This document shows, piece by piece, positions 5,786 through 12,704 of a DNA stretch of 12,704 nucleotides (position 1 is the stretch's first letter; each line of letters opens with the position of its first letter). The notes under the pieces are model-generated. The model made no database searches and was not told where the DNA came from. It was given only the letters and a program-made list of their open reading frames with translations. The stretch is from Patescibacteria group bacterium (lineage in GTDB: Bacteria; Patescibacteriota; Microgenomatia; Levybacterales; UBA12049): the NCBI GenBank assembly GCA_023473785.1, contig JAMCYD010000044.1:1-12704 (forward strand), written 5' to 3'. The translations under genes were made by a program, and so were the position numbers.

Positions 5786-6100
5786 ATGAATACTTTAATC
5801 ATAGAATCTGCTGACAGTAAAAAAATTACTGTAGGCCTTAAGACTAAAGAAAAAAAATACTTTTTAAGACGCAGGGTTGGTTTAAGAAAAGCACAGATCG
5901 TTTTACCAATGATAGAGAAGTTGCTAGACAGTCACTCTCTAGGCTTAAAAGACATAGGGGCAGTTGAGGTAAATACCGGTCCTGGTTCTTTTACGGGGCT
6001 TAGGGTTGGGATATCCATTGCCAATGCTTTGGGATTTTTCTTGGGGATTAGAATTAATGGCAAGAAGATTAGACAGCTGGCACAGCCTCTTTATAAGTGA
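5786..6100 (+). CDS. tsaB: Short TsaB-like protein (N-terminal lobe only)
   Basis: TsaB is the inactive TsaD paralogue that partners TsaD in t6A formation. The signature GPGSFTGLRVG (residues 65-75) is intact, preceded by the usual hydrophobic helix IVLPMIEKLLD and a DIGAVEVNTG strand. The protein is 104 residues, whereas typical TsaB is about 200-230. It ends shortly after the helix ANALGFFLGI, so the second lobe is missing. The next gene begins 14 bases after the stop and encodes something unrelated, so the missing part is not downstream in another frame. It may be a minimal TsaB or a decaying gene; the intact motif and its place after tsaE-tsaC favour function. No strong Shine-Dalgarno is visible. 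Confidence 0.82.
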   Translation: MNTLIIESADSKKITVGLKTKEKKYFLRRRVGLRKAQIVLPMIEKLLDSHSLGLKDIGAVEVNTGPGSFTGLRVGISIANALGFFLGIRINGKKIRQLAQPLYK

Positions 6101-6106
6101 TATACT
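6077..6106 (+). promoter_or_regulatory. Candidate promoter for the CAP-domain gene, near-leaderless
   Basis: CTGGCA (6077-6082, four of six to TTGACA), an 18-base spacer, then TATACT (6101-6106) preceded by TGA, an extended -10 of the same TGNTATACT form as at 4697-4705. The expected start point is near 6113, only about 2 bases before the ATG at 6115, which would give an essentially leaderless mRNA. The gene has no Shine-Dalgarno, which fits that reading. The TG of the extended -10 is part of the tsaB stop codon. Confidence 0.4.
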
Positions 6107-6114
6107 AATAAGAA

Positions 6115-6978
6115 ATGAAAGAATTTCTTCAGCATTTTTTTGTTCCCCGTCAGTCGAATAATTACAGAGCAAGGCTCTTGCATCATAAGATTCTCATACT
6201 TTTTATAGTAATTCTTTTTTCCAGTGCGTTTTTACTAGATACCATTAAGATTAATTTTCCTTCTGTTCTTGGTACTTTAACTGATATAAATTCGGAACAA
6301 TTACTTTTGATTACCAACCAGAAAAGGCAGGCGAACGGGCTCTCTTCTTTGTCGCTGAGTCCTGAGTTATCAGCTGCCGCGCGCAATAAAGCCAATGATA
6401 TGTTTGCCAAAAACTATTGGGCACATAACTCTACTGATGGCAAAACGCCTTGGGTTTTTATTAAAGAGGCAGGGTATAACTACTTCTATGCTGGTGAAAA
6501 TTTAGCCCGCGGTTTTAATACAAACAGTGACGTGATGGATGCCTGGATGGCAAGTCCGGATCATCGAGCGAATATTCTGTCTGGAAACTATACGGATGTA
6601 GGTTTTGCCGTAGTGAATGGAAAATTAAATGGGGAAGAAACAGTTTTAGTGGTTGAAGAGCTTGGAAGCAGAACCCTGGCTCCTGCATCAAGAAACGTTG
6701 CTAAAACAAGACAGACAACAATAAATACTCAAGATCAGGCGGTCTCGAGGGTGTTGCCGTCTTTCACCAAAAATAATCCGCTTATAGATAGCTTATCATT
6801 CACACTTCGCGCCGGCACCATAGTAATGATTTTATTTATTGCTGCCTTTTTGATAGATATGATTATTATCGAAAGGAAGAAAATTACCGGCTTTGTAAGT
6901 CACAATCCAGATCATATGTTCTATCTTATCTCAATGATACTCATAATAGTTATTTTAAGCAGAGGAGCGGTGCTTTGA
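6115..6978 (+). CDS. Membrane-anchored CAP/SCP (YkwD-like) domain protein
   Basis: Extracytoplasmic CAP-superfamily protein; bacterial members are secreted or surface proteins of mostly unknown activity. A basic cytoplasmic N-terminus leads into a TM helix at about residues 26-42. The CAP domain spans about 58-185 with ITNQKRQANGL, NYWAH (His104), AGENLARG (Glu128), and WMASPDHRANIL (His150), the His/Glu/His positions of the CAP cavity. A Thr/Gln-rich linker follows, then two further hydrophobic helices at about 229-252 and 265-285, which is more membrane anchoring than in simple YkwD proteins. It precedes a small membrane protein whose ATG shares one base with its TGA, so the two are probably co-expressed. 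Confidence 0.9.
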   Translation: MKEFLQHFFVPRQSNNYRARLLHHKILILFIVILFSSAFLLDTIKINFPSVLGTLTDINSEQLLLITNQKRQANGLSSLSLSPELSAAARNKANDMFAKNYWAHNSTDGKTPWVFIKEAGYNYFYAGENLARGFNTNSDVMDAWMASPDHRANILSGNYTDVGFAVVNGKLNGEETVLVVEELGSRTLAPASRNVAKTRQTTINTQDQAVSRVLPSFTKNNPLIDSLSFTLRAGTIVMILFIAAFLIDMIIIERKKITGFVSHNPDHMFYLISMILIIVILSRGAVL

Positions 6979-7250
6979 TGTCTTCACGAAGCAATAGACA
7001 TATAGAATATTATTTATCTCTTGTTGCTATTCTTGCCTTAGGAATGTTTCTTGTGATTGTTGTTTCTCCTAATAAAAATTTACAGATGTTTTTTGTTTTA
7101 CTAACAACCCTTTTCTATGTGATCTTTGGGATATTTCATCATCTAATAAATCACGATCTGGGCAGCAAGATCGTACTGGAGTATTTACTTATTGGAAGTC
7201 TTGGAATTGCTGTAGTATTTTTTATACTAAAAGGAGGGTTTGGTATATGA
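6978..7250 (+). CDS. Small three-helix membrane protein, function unknown
   Basis: Not a family I can name. The 90-residue product has three hydrophobic segments: about residues 10-29 (EYYLSLVAILALGMFLVIVV), 36-54, and 66-88, with a conserved-looking FHHLINHDLG between the second and third. I chose the ATG at 6978 over the TTG at 6975, because AGAGGAG (6961-6967) sits 10 bases upstream of the ATG and TGATG stop/start contact is common here. The gene touches the CAP gene by one base and overlaps rfbA by four, so it is translationally sandwiched. It may assist the CAP protein or the glycan pathway. AAGGAGG at 7231-7237 within it is the Shine-Dalgarno of rfbA. Confidence 0.8.
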   Translation: MSSRSNRHIEYYLSLVAILALGMFLVIVVSPNKNLQMFFVLLTTLFYVIFGIFHHLINHDLGSKIVLEYLLIGSLGIAVVFFILKGGFGI

Positions 7251-7990
7251 AGGGTGTAATTTTAGCCGGGGGTCTTGCCACACGGCTTAGGCCATTAACA
7301 CAAGTGACGAATAAACATTTGCTGCCTATTTATAACAAGCCGATGATTTATTATCCATTGGAGGCGATGCAGAGAGCCGGAATAAAAGAGGTATTGATTA
7401 TAACAGGACCAGATCATGCGGGTGCATTTCTAAATCTTCTAAAAAGCGGAGATCAATTTGGGCTTAGATTGTCCTATGAAATTCAGCAAGAAGCAGGAGG
7501 AATTTCTCAAGGAATAGCGCTTTCTGAAAGCTTTGCCGATGAACAAAAAATCCTTGTTATCCTAGGAGATAATATTTTTACATATAATCTAAAAAATAGT
7601 GTAGAAAAATTTGAAAAAAAGGCCAAAGGAGCTATGGTTTTTGCAATAAAAATGCCAACAGAGTCGAAGCAATACGGAGTAGTAGATCTTGGCGAAAACA
7701 ATAAAGTTTTATCCATAGAGGAGAAGCCTGAAAATCCAAAATCAAATCTTGCCCAGACAGGAATATATATGTATGACAATCGAGTATTTGAATTTATTCG
7801 AAAGCTAAAGCCTTCAAAGAGGGGGGAACTTGAGGTCACAGATCTTAATAATTTTTATGTAAAAGAAGGAGCTATGGAATGTAAAATTATTGATTGGTGG
7901 GTTGATGCGGGAACATCATACGATGAGCTATTGCGGGCAAATAATTTTGTTGCAGAAAAGATAAAGGCAGGAGAATTGCAGTCCTTATGA
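7247..7990 (+). CDS. rfbA: Glucose-1-phosphate thymidylyltransferase, short form
   Basis: Makes dTDP-glucose from glucose-1-phosphate and dTTP, the entry step of dTDP-6-deoxysugar synthesis. The nucleotidyltransferase motif is LAGGLATRLRPLT (residues 6-18), followed by NKHLLPIYNKPMIYYPLE. Other marks are the metal-binding VILGDNIF, the EEKPENPKS segment, QTGIYMYD, and WWVDAGTSYDELLRANNFV near the end. At 247 residues it lacks the C-terminal extension of the about 290-residue RmlA, as in the short RmlA-like branch. A related NDP-sugar pyrophosphorylase activity cannot be excluded from sequence alone, but rfbB two genes on supports dTDP. It has the strongest Shine-Dalgarno in the window (AAGGAGG, 9-base spacing). 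Confidence 0.88.
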   Translation: MKGVILAGGLATRLRPLTQVTNKHLLPIYNKPMIYYPLEAMQRAGIKEVLIITGPDHAGAFLNLLKSGDQFGLRLSYEIQQEAGGISQGIALSESFADEQKILVILGDNIFTYNLKNSVEKFEKKAKGAMVFAIKMPTESKQYGVVDLGENNKVLSIEEKPENPKSNLAQTGIYMYDNRVFEFIRKLKPSKRGELEVTDLNNFYVKEGAMECKIIDWWVDAGTSYDELLRANNFVAEKIKAGELQSL

Positions 7991-8460
7991 TTCTCTGCAG
8001 GTTTGAAAATGGGGGTAAGGGAAAACTCCGTCATGTAACAGTAAAAGCGCTGACTGTAAATGATAAGGGAGAGGTTCTTCTTATAAAAAGAGCTCAGAAT
8101 TTACTAAGAGGAGGAAAATACGATATTCCGGGTGGATTTTTAGACAGAGATGAAAATAGCAGGGAAGGTGCGTTAAGAGAATTATTTGAAGAGACAGGGA
8201 TTAAGGGCGAGATACAGTTTCTTTTCAGAGTTAATGATAATCCAGAGAGGCCCAATGAGGATAGACAAAACTTAGATATAATTTACGTTGTAAAATCTGT
8301 AAAAGGGAGATTGAAGATTGACAGTGAGAGCACAAGGGCAGGATGGTTTTCTAGAAAAAATTTACCTCCTGAGGAAGAATTCGCATTTGATCACAGAGAT
8401 TCAATTTTGAGATATTTCAAGTATTTAAAACGGCCAGAAAAATTACCGATAGTCGGATAA
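7987..8460 (+). CDS. Nudix hydrolase
   Basis: Hydrolase of nucleoside diphosphate linked compounds. A perfect Nudix box runs from Gly50 to Ile72, in the pattern GX5EX7REUXEEXGU, preceded by KYDIPGG. The domain fills most of the 157 residues. A conserved RQNLDIIYVV strand and AGWFSRKNLP (the usual W-F/L-x-x-x-x-L-P after the core) are also visible. The substrate cannot be read from the sequence. Placement between rfbA and rfbB, with a 4-base overlap to rfbA and a 1-base gap to rfbB, suggests a nucleotide-sugar or dNTP-related housekeeping role in this pathway. AGGAG at 7969-7973 is 13 bases upstream. Confidence 0.92.
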   Translation: MILCRFENGGKGKLRHVTVKALTVNDKGEVLLIKRAQNLLRGGKYDIPGGFLDRDENSREGALRELFEETGIKGEIQFLFRVNDNPERPNEDRQNLDIIYVVKSVKGRLKIDSESTRAGWFSRKNLPPEEEFAFDHRDSILRYFKYLKRPEKLPIVG

Positions 8461-8461
8461 T

Positions 8462-9475
8462 ATGAAAGTTCTCGTTACGGGCGGCGCTGGGTTTATTGGA
8501 TCAAATTTTATCCTTTATTGGATAAAAAACCATCCCGATGATAAAGTTGTCAATCTTGACAAGCTGACCTACGCCGGCAACTTAGAAAATTTAAAAGAAG
8601 CAGACAATATCGATAATTATTCTTTCATTCATGGTGATATATGCGATACAAAAGCCGTTGAGAAGGCAATGGACGGAGTCGATATGGTTGTCCATTTTGC
8701 TGCCGAAAGTCATGTTGATAGATCAATAATGGAACCAGCCCCTTTTGTTATGACTAACGTAGTAGGGACCCAGATTCTTCTAGATCAAGCTTTAAAAAAC
8801 AACGTGAAAAGGTTCCATCATATTTCAACCGACGAAGTATACGGAAGTCTTAATCTTAATGATTCGAACAAATTTAATGAACGAACAAATTATAACCCCA
8901 GAAGTCCTTATTCAGCAAGTAAAGCAAGCTCAGATCACTTAGTGAAATCTTATTTTGTAACCTATGGCTTACCAATTACAATTTCTAACTGCTCAAATAA
9001 TTTCGGTCCCTACCAATTTCCAGAAAAACTTATACCCCTTGCTATAACAAATATACTTGAAGGGAAAAGGGTTCCGGTTTATGGAGACGGATTGTATGTC
9101 CGGGATTGGCTTTATGTTGAAGACCATTGCCGGGCAATTGATCTTATTTTACAAAAAGGAAAAATTGGAGAAACCTACTGCATAGGAGGATTAGCAGAAG
9201 ACATTAACAATCTAACAATCATTAAAAAAATCATAAAGATTATGAAGGCAAATGAAAAATTAATAGAATTTGTAAAAGACAGACCTGGGCATGATAGAAA
9301 ATATTCTATAGATTGGTCAAAGATCAAAAACGAGTTAGGATGGAGTCCTCTTCATAGTTTTGATGAATGGGTTGAAAAAACTATAGAGTGGTACGAAAAT
9401 AATGAAAATTGGTGGAAGAGGGTAAAAAGCGGTGAGTATCAAAAATATTACAGAAAGCAGTATGGAAACATATGA
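8462..9475 (+). CDS. rfbB: dTDP-glucose 4,6-dehydratase
   Basis: Extended SDR enzyme converting dTDP-glucose to dTDP-4-keto-6-deoxyglucose with bound NAD. The cofactor motif TGGAGFIGS starts at residue 6. The RmlB signature LDKLTYAGNLENL is at 32-44, HFAAESHVDRSI at 78-89, the catalytic Thr-Asp-Glu in STDEVYG at 122-128, and YSASK (Tyr150, Lys154). NNFGPYQFPEKLIPL and the C-terminal DRPGHDRKYSID are also diagnostic. The 337-residue length is normal. It lies one base after the Nudix gene, and its TGA is embedded in stem 1 of the second hairpin repeat. Confidence 0.96.
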   Translation: MKVLVTGGAGFIGSNFILYWIKNHPDDKVVNLDKLTYAGNLENLKEADNIDNYSFIHGDICDTKAVEKAMDGVDMVVHFAAESHVDRSIMEPAPFVMTNVVGTQILLDQALKNNVKRFHHISTDEVYGSLNLNDSNKFNERTNYNPRSPYSASKASSDHLVKSYFVTYGLPITISNCSNNFGPYQFPEKLIPLAITNILEGKRVPVYGDGLYVRDWLYVEDHCRAIDLILQKGKIGETYCIGGLAEDINNLTIIKKIIKIMKANEKLIEFVKDRPGHDRKYSIDWSKIKNELGWSPLHSFDEWVEKTIEWYENNENWWKRVKSGEYQKYYRKQYGNI

Positions 9476-9520
9476 CCCATTCGGTAAGCTCAGGGTCATA
9501 GTGAGGTATTAAAACTATGA
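9471..9520 (+). repeat. Stop-to-start bridging hairpin repeat, copy B (rfbB/rfbD)
   Basis: Second copy of the element at 1779-1829, again filling the entire gap between two genes. Stem 1 pairs TATGACCC (9471-9478) with GGGTCATA (9493-9500) around a 14-base loop and includes the rfbB TGA (9473-9475). Stem 2 pairs TCATAGT (9496-9502) with ACTATGA (9514-9520) and includes the next ATG (9517-9519); GAGG (9503-9506) begins its loop, 10 bases before the ATG. ATGA occurs at 9472-9475 and 9517-9520, 45 bases apart. Relative to copy A, two adjacent pairs of stem 1 change from T-A and A-T to C-G and C-G, with both arms changed together. Loop 2 has lost the TCGAA half seen in copy A. Confidence 0.8.
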
Positions 9521-10392
9521 AAATCTTAGGGATTGGATTGTCGGGGCTTGTCGGTTCAAGAGTCGTAGATTTACTAAAAGCCGACTACGAGTTTGACGAT
9601 CTAAGCATCAGCACGGGTTTTGATATCACAGATAAACAATCGATTACGGAAGCGATTATTTCCTCAAATGCAGCTATAGTTTTGCATCTTGCAGCAAAAA
9701 CTGACGTTGATGGATGTGAAAGAGACAAAACGCAGGGAGCAGATGGAGATGCATGGAGAATAAACGTTGAAGGTACAAGAAACGTTGTTGAAGCATGCCA
9801 AAAAAGCGGAAAAAAAATAATTTATTTTTCAACTGATTTTGTTTTCAATGGAGAAAAAGAAGAGGCATATGCAGAGGAAGATATTCCTGATCCGATAAAT
9901 TGGTATGCAAAGACTAAGTTTGAAGGAGAAAAAAATGTCAAAACTTCCGCAACCCCTTATGTAATTGTAAGAACAGCCTATCCCTATAGAGCAATTTATG
10001 ATGAAAAGCTTGATTTTGTTCGAACTATTTTAAAAAAACTAAAAGACAAAGCGTCAATTGCTGCAGTCTCCGACCATATAATGACGCCTACTTTTATTGA
10101 TGATATTGCAAAAGCGTTGGATGTTCTTATAAAAAATGAAGCAACAGGAACGTTTCACGTTGTCGGAAGTCAATACATAAGTCCATTCGATGCGGTTTTG
10201 TCCATTGCAGATACTTTTGGTTTGGATAAATCTTTAGTTAAAAAAACCACCAGAGAAGAGTATTTCGCAAACAGAGCGACTAGGCCTTTCCATCTGGCTC
10301 TTAAAAATGATAAAATTAGAAAATTAGGAATAAAAATGAAGACATTCGGAGAAGGTCTTTCGGAAATCCGCAAACAAATTAAAACCATATGA
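9517..10392 (+). CDS. rfbD: dTDP-4-dehydrorhamnose reductase-like SDR enzyme
   Basis: RmlD-type reductase that reduces the 4-keto group of a dTDP-6-deoxyhexulose with NAD(P)H. Visible are the GLSGLVG cofactor loop (residues 7-13), HLAAKTDVDGCE (RmlD-like), STDFVFNG (Ser105-Thr106-Asp107), and YAKTK (Tyr130, Lys134) followed by FEGEK. The C-terminal ATRPFHLALKNDKIRKLGI matches the RmlD closing motif (RP...L...K...LGI). The length of 291 is normal. Without rmlC nearby the true substrate could be another dTDP-4-keto sugar, so the symbol is given with moderate confidence. The start is set by GAGG at 9503-9506 within the hairpin repeat. Its TGA overlaps the ugd ATG (ATGA). Confidence 0.8.
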   Translation: MKILGIGLSGLVGSRVVDLLKADYEFDDLSISTGFDITDKQSITEAIISSNAAIVLHLAAKTDVDGCERDKTQGADGDAWRINVEGTRNVVEACQKSGKKIIYFSTDFVFNGEKEEAYAEEDIPDPINWYAKTKFEGEKNVKTSATPYVIVRTAYPYRAIYDEKLDFVRTILKKLKDKASIAAVSDHIMTPTFIDDIAKALDVLIKNEATGTFHVVGSQYISPFDAVLSIADTFGLDKSLVKKTTREEYFANRATRPFHLALKNDKIRKLGIKMKTFGEGLSEIRKQIKTI

Positions 10393-11678
10393 CAATAACA
10401 TTTATAGGACATGGATACGTAGGACTTGTTACCGCTTCTGTTTTTGCAGATTTAGGCAATACAGTTTGGGTAGTCGGCAGAGATAAAAAAAAGATAGAAG
10501 ATCTTAAAAAGGGAATCCCGCCATTTTATGAACCAGGACTTGAAGAGTTGGTCAAACGAAACATCAAGGCAAAAAGGTTACTTTTTACCCTTGATTATAA
10601 GCCTGCCATTCCTGATTCCGATGTGGTCTTCATAGCAGTTGGAACGCCTCCTAATAAGACGGGTGACGCGGAACTCTTGGGCGTTTTTGAAGTTTCAGAA
10701 AATATTGGGAAAAACTTAAGCGGCTACACCGTTGTTGCTACAAAAAGCACTGTTCCCGTGGGCACGAACAAAAGAATAAAGCAGCTAATTGACGAGGTTA
10801 AGCCTAAAGGAACAGAATTTGATATTGCTTCCGCCCCCGAATTCCTAAAAGAAGGAACAGCTATTCAGGATACATTAAGCCCAGATCGAATTGTAATAGG
10901 CAGCGAGAGTAAGAAGGCAGAAAAGATTCTCGTAGAGCTCCATAAACCTATCGATGGACAATTCGTGCTTACAAATCTGGAAACCGCAGAGCTTATAAAA
11001 TACGCATCAAATTCTTTCCTTGCTACTAAAATTTCGTTTGCAAATGCCATAGCTAAGCTATCGGAGCTTGTCGGTGCAGATGGATTACGTGTGCTCGAAG
11101 GTATGGGCTTTGACAGGAGAATTGGAAAAGAATTTCTTTCTCCTGGTCCCGGCTACGGCGGAAGCTGTTTCCCCAAAGATGTCAAAGCGCTAATTGCAAT
11201 CGCTAAAAATTATGATTATAGCTTTGGATTGCTTGATGAGGTAGAGAAAATAAATGGTCAGGCAAGGCGCGATATCGTTAGAAAAACAAGAAAAATATTG
11301 ACAGACTTAAATAAAAAAACTATAGGAATTCTTGGTCTTTCTTTCAAACCCAATACGGATGACATAAGAGATGCGCAATCTGCAGATATTATAGAAATGT
11401 TAAAGCAGGATAGGGCAAACATCAAAGTTTTCGATCCACAGGCAATGGAAAATGCAAAAAAAACTATAAACGGAGTGCAATTCTGCACCGACGTTTACGA
11501 TGTAGCAAGGGGCGCAGACGCGCTTATAATTGTCACAGATTGGAATGAATTTAAAGAATTAAATTTTACAAAAATAAAAAAATTGATGAAGAACCCTGTT
11601 ATTATTGATGGAAGAAATATTTATAATCCGGAAAAAATAAAAGGATTAGGTTTTACCTATGTTGGCGTTGGAAGATGA
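10389..11678 (+). CDS. ugd: UDP-glucose 6-dehydrogenase
   Basis: Oxidises UDP-glucose to UDP-glucuronate in two NAD-dependent steps. The N-terminal Rossmann domain opens with FIGHGYVGLVTA (GxGxxG, residues 5-16). VGTPPNKTGDAEL, KSTVPVGTN, and APEFLKEGTAIQD are family blocks. The catalytic Cys260 lies in GPGYGGSCFPKD, and the C-terminal UDP-binding domain has LGLSFKPNTDDIRDAQS. The 429-residue length is normal. A UDP-ManNAc dehydrogenase (WecC-type) is the nearest alternative, but GSCFPKD with FKPNTDDIR favours Ugd. It overlaps both neighbours by 4 bases, so it is part of one translated unit with rfbD and the rmd-like gene. Confidence 0.93.
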   Translation: MTITFIGHGYVGLVTASVFADLGNTVWVVGRDKKKIEDLKKGIPPFYEPGLEELVKRNIKAKRLLFTLDYKPAIPDSDVVFIAVGTPPNKTGDAELLGVFEVSENIGKNLSGYTVVATKSTVPVGTNKRIKQLIDEVKPKGTEFDIASAPEFLKEGTAIQDTLSPDRIVIGSESKKAEKILVELHKPIDGQFVLTNLETAELIKYASNSFLATKISFANAIAKLSELVGADGLRVLEGMGFDRRIGKEFLSPGPGYGGSCFPKDVKALIAIAKNYDYSFGLLDEVEKINGQARRDIVRKTRKILTDLNKKTIGILGLSFKPNTDDIRDAQSADIIEMLKQDRANIKVFDPQAMENAKKTINGVQFCTDVYDVARGADALIIVTDWNEFKELNFTKIKKLMKNPVIIDGRNIYNPEKIKGLGFTYVGVGR

Positions 11679-12634
11679 AGAAAGCCCTTATTACAGGCAT
11701 ATCAGGTTTTGCAGGCAGCTTTTTGGCTGAGCATTTAATCCTCAAAGGAAATATTTCAGTTTCGGGGACTTATCTTTTGGAAAAGAGTCTTTTGAATCTT
11801 GAAAATATTAGAAAAAAGCTTAATCTTGTAAAATTAGATCTGCAAGACACAGATAAAACCTACAATCTCATAAAAGATCTGATGCCCGATTATGTTTTTC
11901 ATTTGGCAGCTCTTACTTCTCCCAAAGACAGTTTTGATAATCCTACAGAAACTATTGTAAATAATATCGTAGCGCAGATTAATGTTTTGGAAGCAATAAG
12001 AAAATCAAACCTTATTAATACTCGTATTCTTGTTGTTTCATCGGCACACGTCTACGGTTCTGTTAAAAAGGAAGATTTGCCTATCAATGAAGAGACAAAA
12101 TTAATGCCAGCTAATCCTTATTCAGTATCAAAAGTAACGCAGGATTTTTTAGGCCTCCAATATTTTCTTGCGCATAAACTTAAAATAGTTAGAGTCAGAC
12201 CTTTTAACCACATCGGACCGAGACAATCATCAAAACTCGCAGTAGCGTCATTTGCCAAAAAAATCGCAGAGATTGAAAAAGGTATAAGAAAGCCAATATT
12301 GTCAGTAGGAAATTTGGAGAGCGCACGTGATTTTACAGACGTTAGGGATATGGTAAAAGCATATGTTTTGGCAATTGAAAAAGGGAAAGAAGGAGAAGTA
12401 TACAATATAGGTTCGGGCAAATCTTACAAAATTTCCGATATTCTGAATAAATTACTTTCTTTTTCTGATGCAAAAATTACAATTGAAATGGATAAGTCAC
12501 TACTAAGGCCTGTTGATTCCCCGGAGCTTTTGTGTGATAGAGCAAAGTTTTCAAAGCTTACGAATTGGAAGCCAGAAATTTCCATAGAGAACACACTAAA
12601 AGACACTCTGGACTATTGGAGAAATATTATTTAA
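11675..12634 (+). CDS. rmd: GDP-4-keto-6-deoxy-D-mannose reductase (RMD-like SDR)
   Basis: Extended SDR expected to reduce GDP-4-keto-6-deoxy-D-mannose to GDP-D-rhamnose in the cytoplasm. The cofactor motif TGISGFAGS starts at residue 7, with HLAALTSP, SSAHVYGSV (122-129), and YSVSK (Tyr149, Lys153). The diagnostic RMD blocks are NPYSVSKVTQDFLGLQY, RPFNHIGPRQS, and SVGNLESARDFTDVRDMVKAY. Length is 319, as usual. It overlaps ugd by 4 bases and is followed 10 bases later by gmd, whose product supplies its substrate; that pairing supports the assignment over a generic UDP-sugar epimerase. GDP-fucose synthase is less likely, since its characteristic N-terminus is absent. Confidence 0.85.
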   Translation: MKKALITGISGFAGSFLAEHLILKGNISVSGTYLLEKSLLNLENIRKKLNLVKLDLQDTDKTYNLIKDLMPDYVFHLAALTSPKDSFDNPTETIVNNIVAQINVLEAIRKSNLINTRILVVSSAHVYGSVKKEDLPINEETKLMPANPYSVSKVTQDFLGLQYFLAHKLKIVRVRPFNHIGPRQSSKLAVASFAKKIAEIEKGIRKPILSVGNLESARDFTDVRDMVKAYVLAIEKGKEGEVYNIGSGKSYKISDILNKLLSFSDAKITIEMDKSLLRPVDSPELLCDRAKFSKLTNWKPEISIENTLKDTLDYWRNII

Positions 12635-12644
12635 AATTGATGTT

Positions 12645-12704
12645 ATGGCAAAAAGTGCTCTTATCACGGGAATAACCGGACAGGACGGATCATATTTGGC
12701 AGAA
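12645..12704 (+). CDS. gmd: GDP-mannose 4,6-dehydratase, N-terminal fragment (runs off window)
   Basis: Only the first 20 codons are present. They read MAKSALITGITGQDGSYLAE, the highly characteristic Gmd N-terminus, with the GITGQDG cofactor loop and SYLAE following it. The enzyme converts GDP-mannose to GDP-4-keto-6-deoxymannose, the substrate of the preceding reductase. No Shine-Dalgarno is evident. An ATG at 12640 is in a different frame and does not give this sequence. Confidence 0.92.
   Translation, partial: MAKSALITGITGQDGSYLAE

Noticed and set aside
7201..7228. Promoter-like TTGGAA, 16-base spacer, TATACT just before rfbA.
   Set aside because: The predicted start point (near 7235) would fall inside the AAGGAGG Shine-Dalgarno at 7231-7237 and cut it; there is no TG before the -10. 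The genes also overlap by 4 bases, which fits read-through transcription better.

Overview
The window reads as one strand of a bacterial chromosome of the Patescibacteria (CPR) type, most likely the Microgenomates side. This is inferred from gene content and protein style, not from a marker-gene tree. The DNA is AT-rich and almost fully coding. All genes are on the + strand, and most neighbours touch or overlap by 1-14 bases. Several proteins are reduced or rearranged in ways I associate with this group: a one-lobe TsaB, a short RmlA and a permuted M23 domain. A release factor 2 gene is present and TGA ends many genes in ATGA overlaps, so the standard bacterial code applies and not the UGA-glycine code of Absconditabacteria/Gracilibacteria. 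No stretch over 300 bases lacks a gene, and I saw no tRNA, rRNA, CRISPR array or transposase.

Layout. 1-425: 3' end of prfB. 480-941: small membrane-anchored protein of unknown function. 982-3909: ftsE, ftsX and a secreted coiled-coil M23 protein, the division-site peptidoglycan hydrolysis module. 3909-4754: secreted lamin-tail-domain protein with a C-terminal anchor. 4741-6100: tsaE, tsaC and a short tsaB, for the tRNA t6A modification. 6115-7250: membrane CAP-domain protein plus a small three-helix membrane protein. 7247-12704: a nucleotide-sugar operon: rfbA (rmlA), a Nudix hydrolase, rfbB (rmlB), an rfbD-like reductase, ugd, a GDP-4-keto-6-deoxymannose reductase (rmd-like), and the first 20 codons of gmd. 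The last block would feed dTDP-6-deoxyhexose, UDP-glucuronate and GDP-D-rhamnose or a related sugar into surface glycans. The dTDP-rhamnose 3,5-epimerase (rmlC) is not in the window.

The most striking non-coding signal is a pair of related 45-47 base elements, one between ftsE and ftsX (1779-1829) and one between rfbB and rfbD (9471-9520). Each exactly bridges the stop codon of one gene and the start codon of the next. Each is bounded by ATGA on both sides, so removing one repeat unit would restore the ATGA stop/start overlap seen at other junctions here. The two copies differ in the first stem by compensatory base-pair changes. The Shine-Dalgarno-like GAGG lies in the second loop and the ATG start in the second stem. 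The two stems share bases and so exclude each other.
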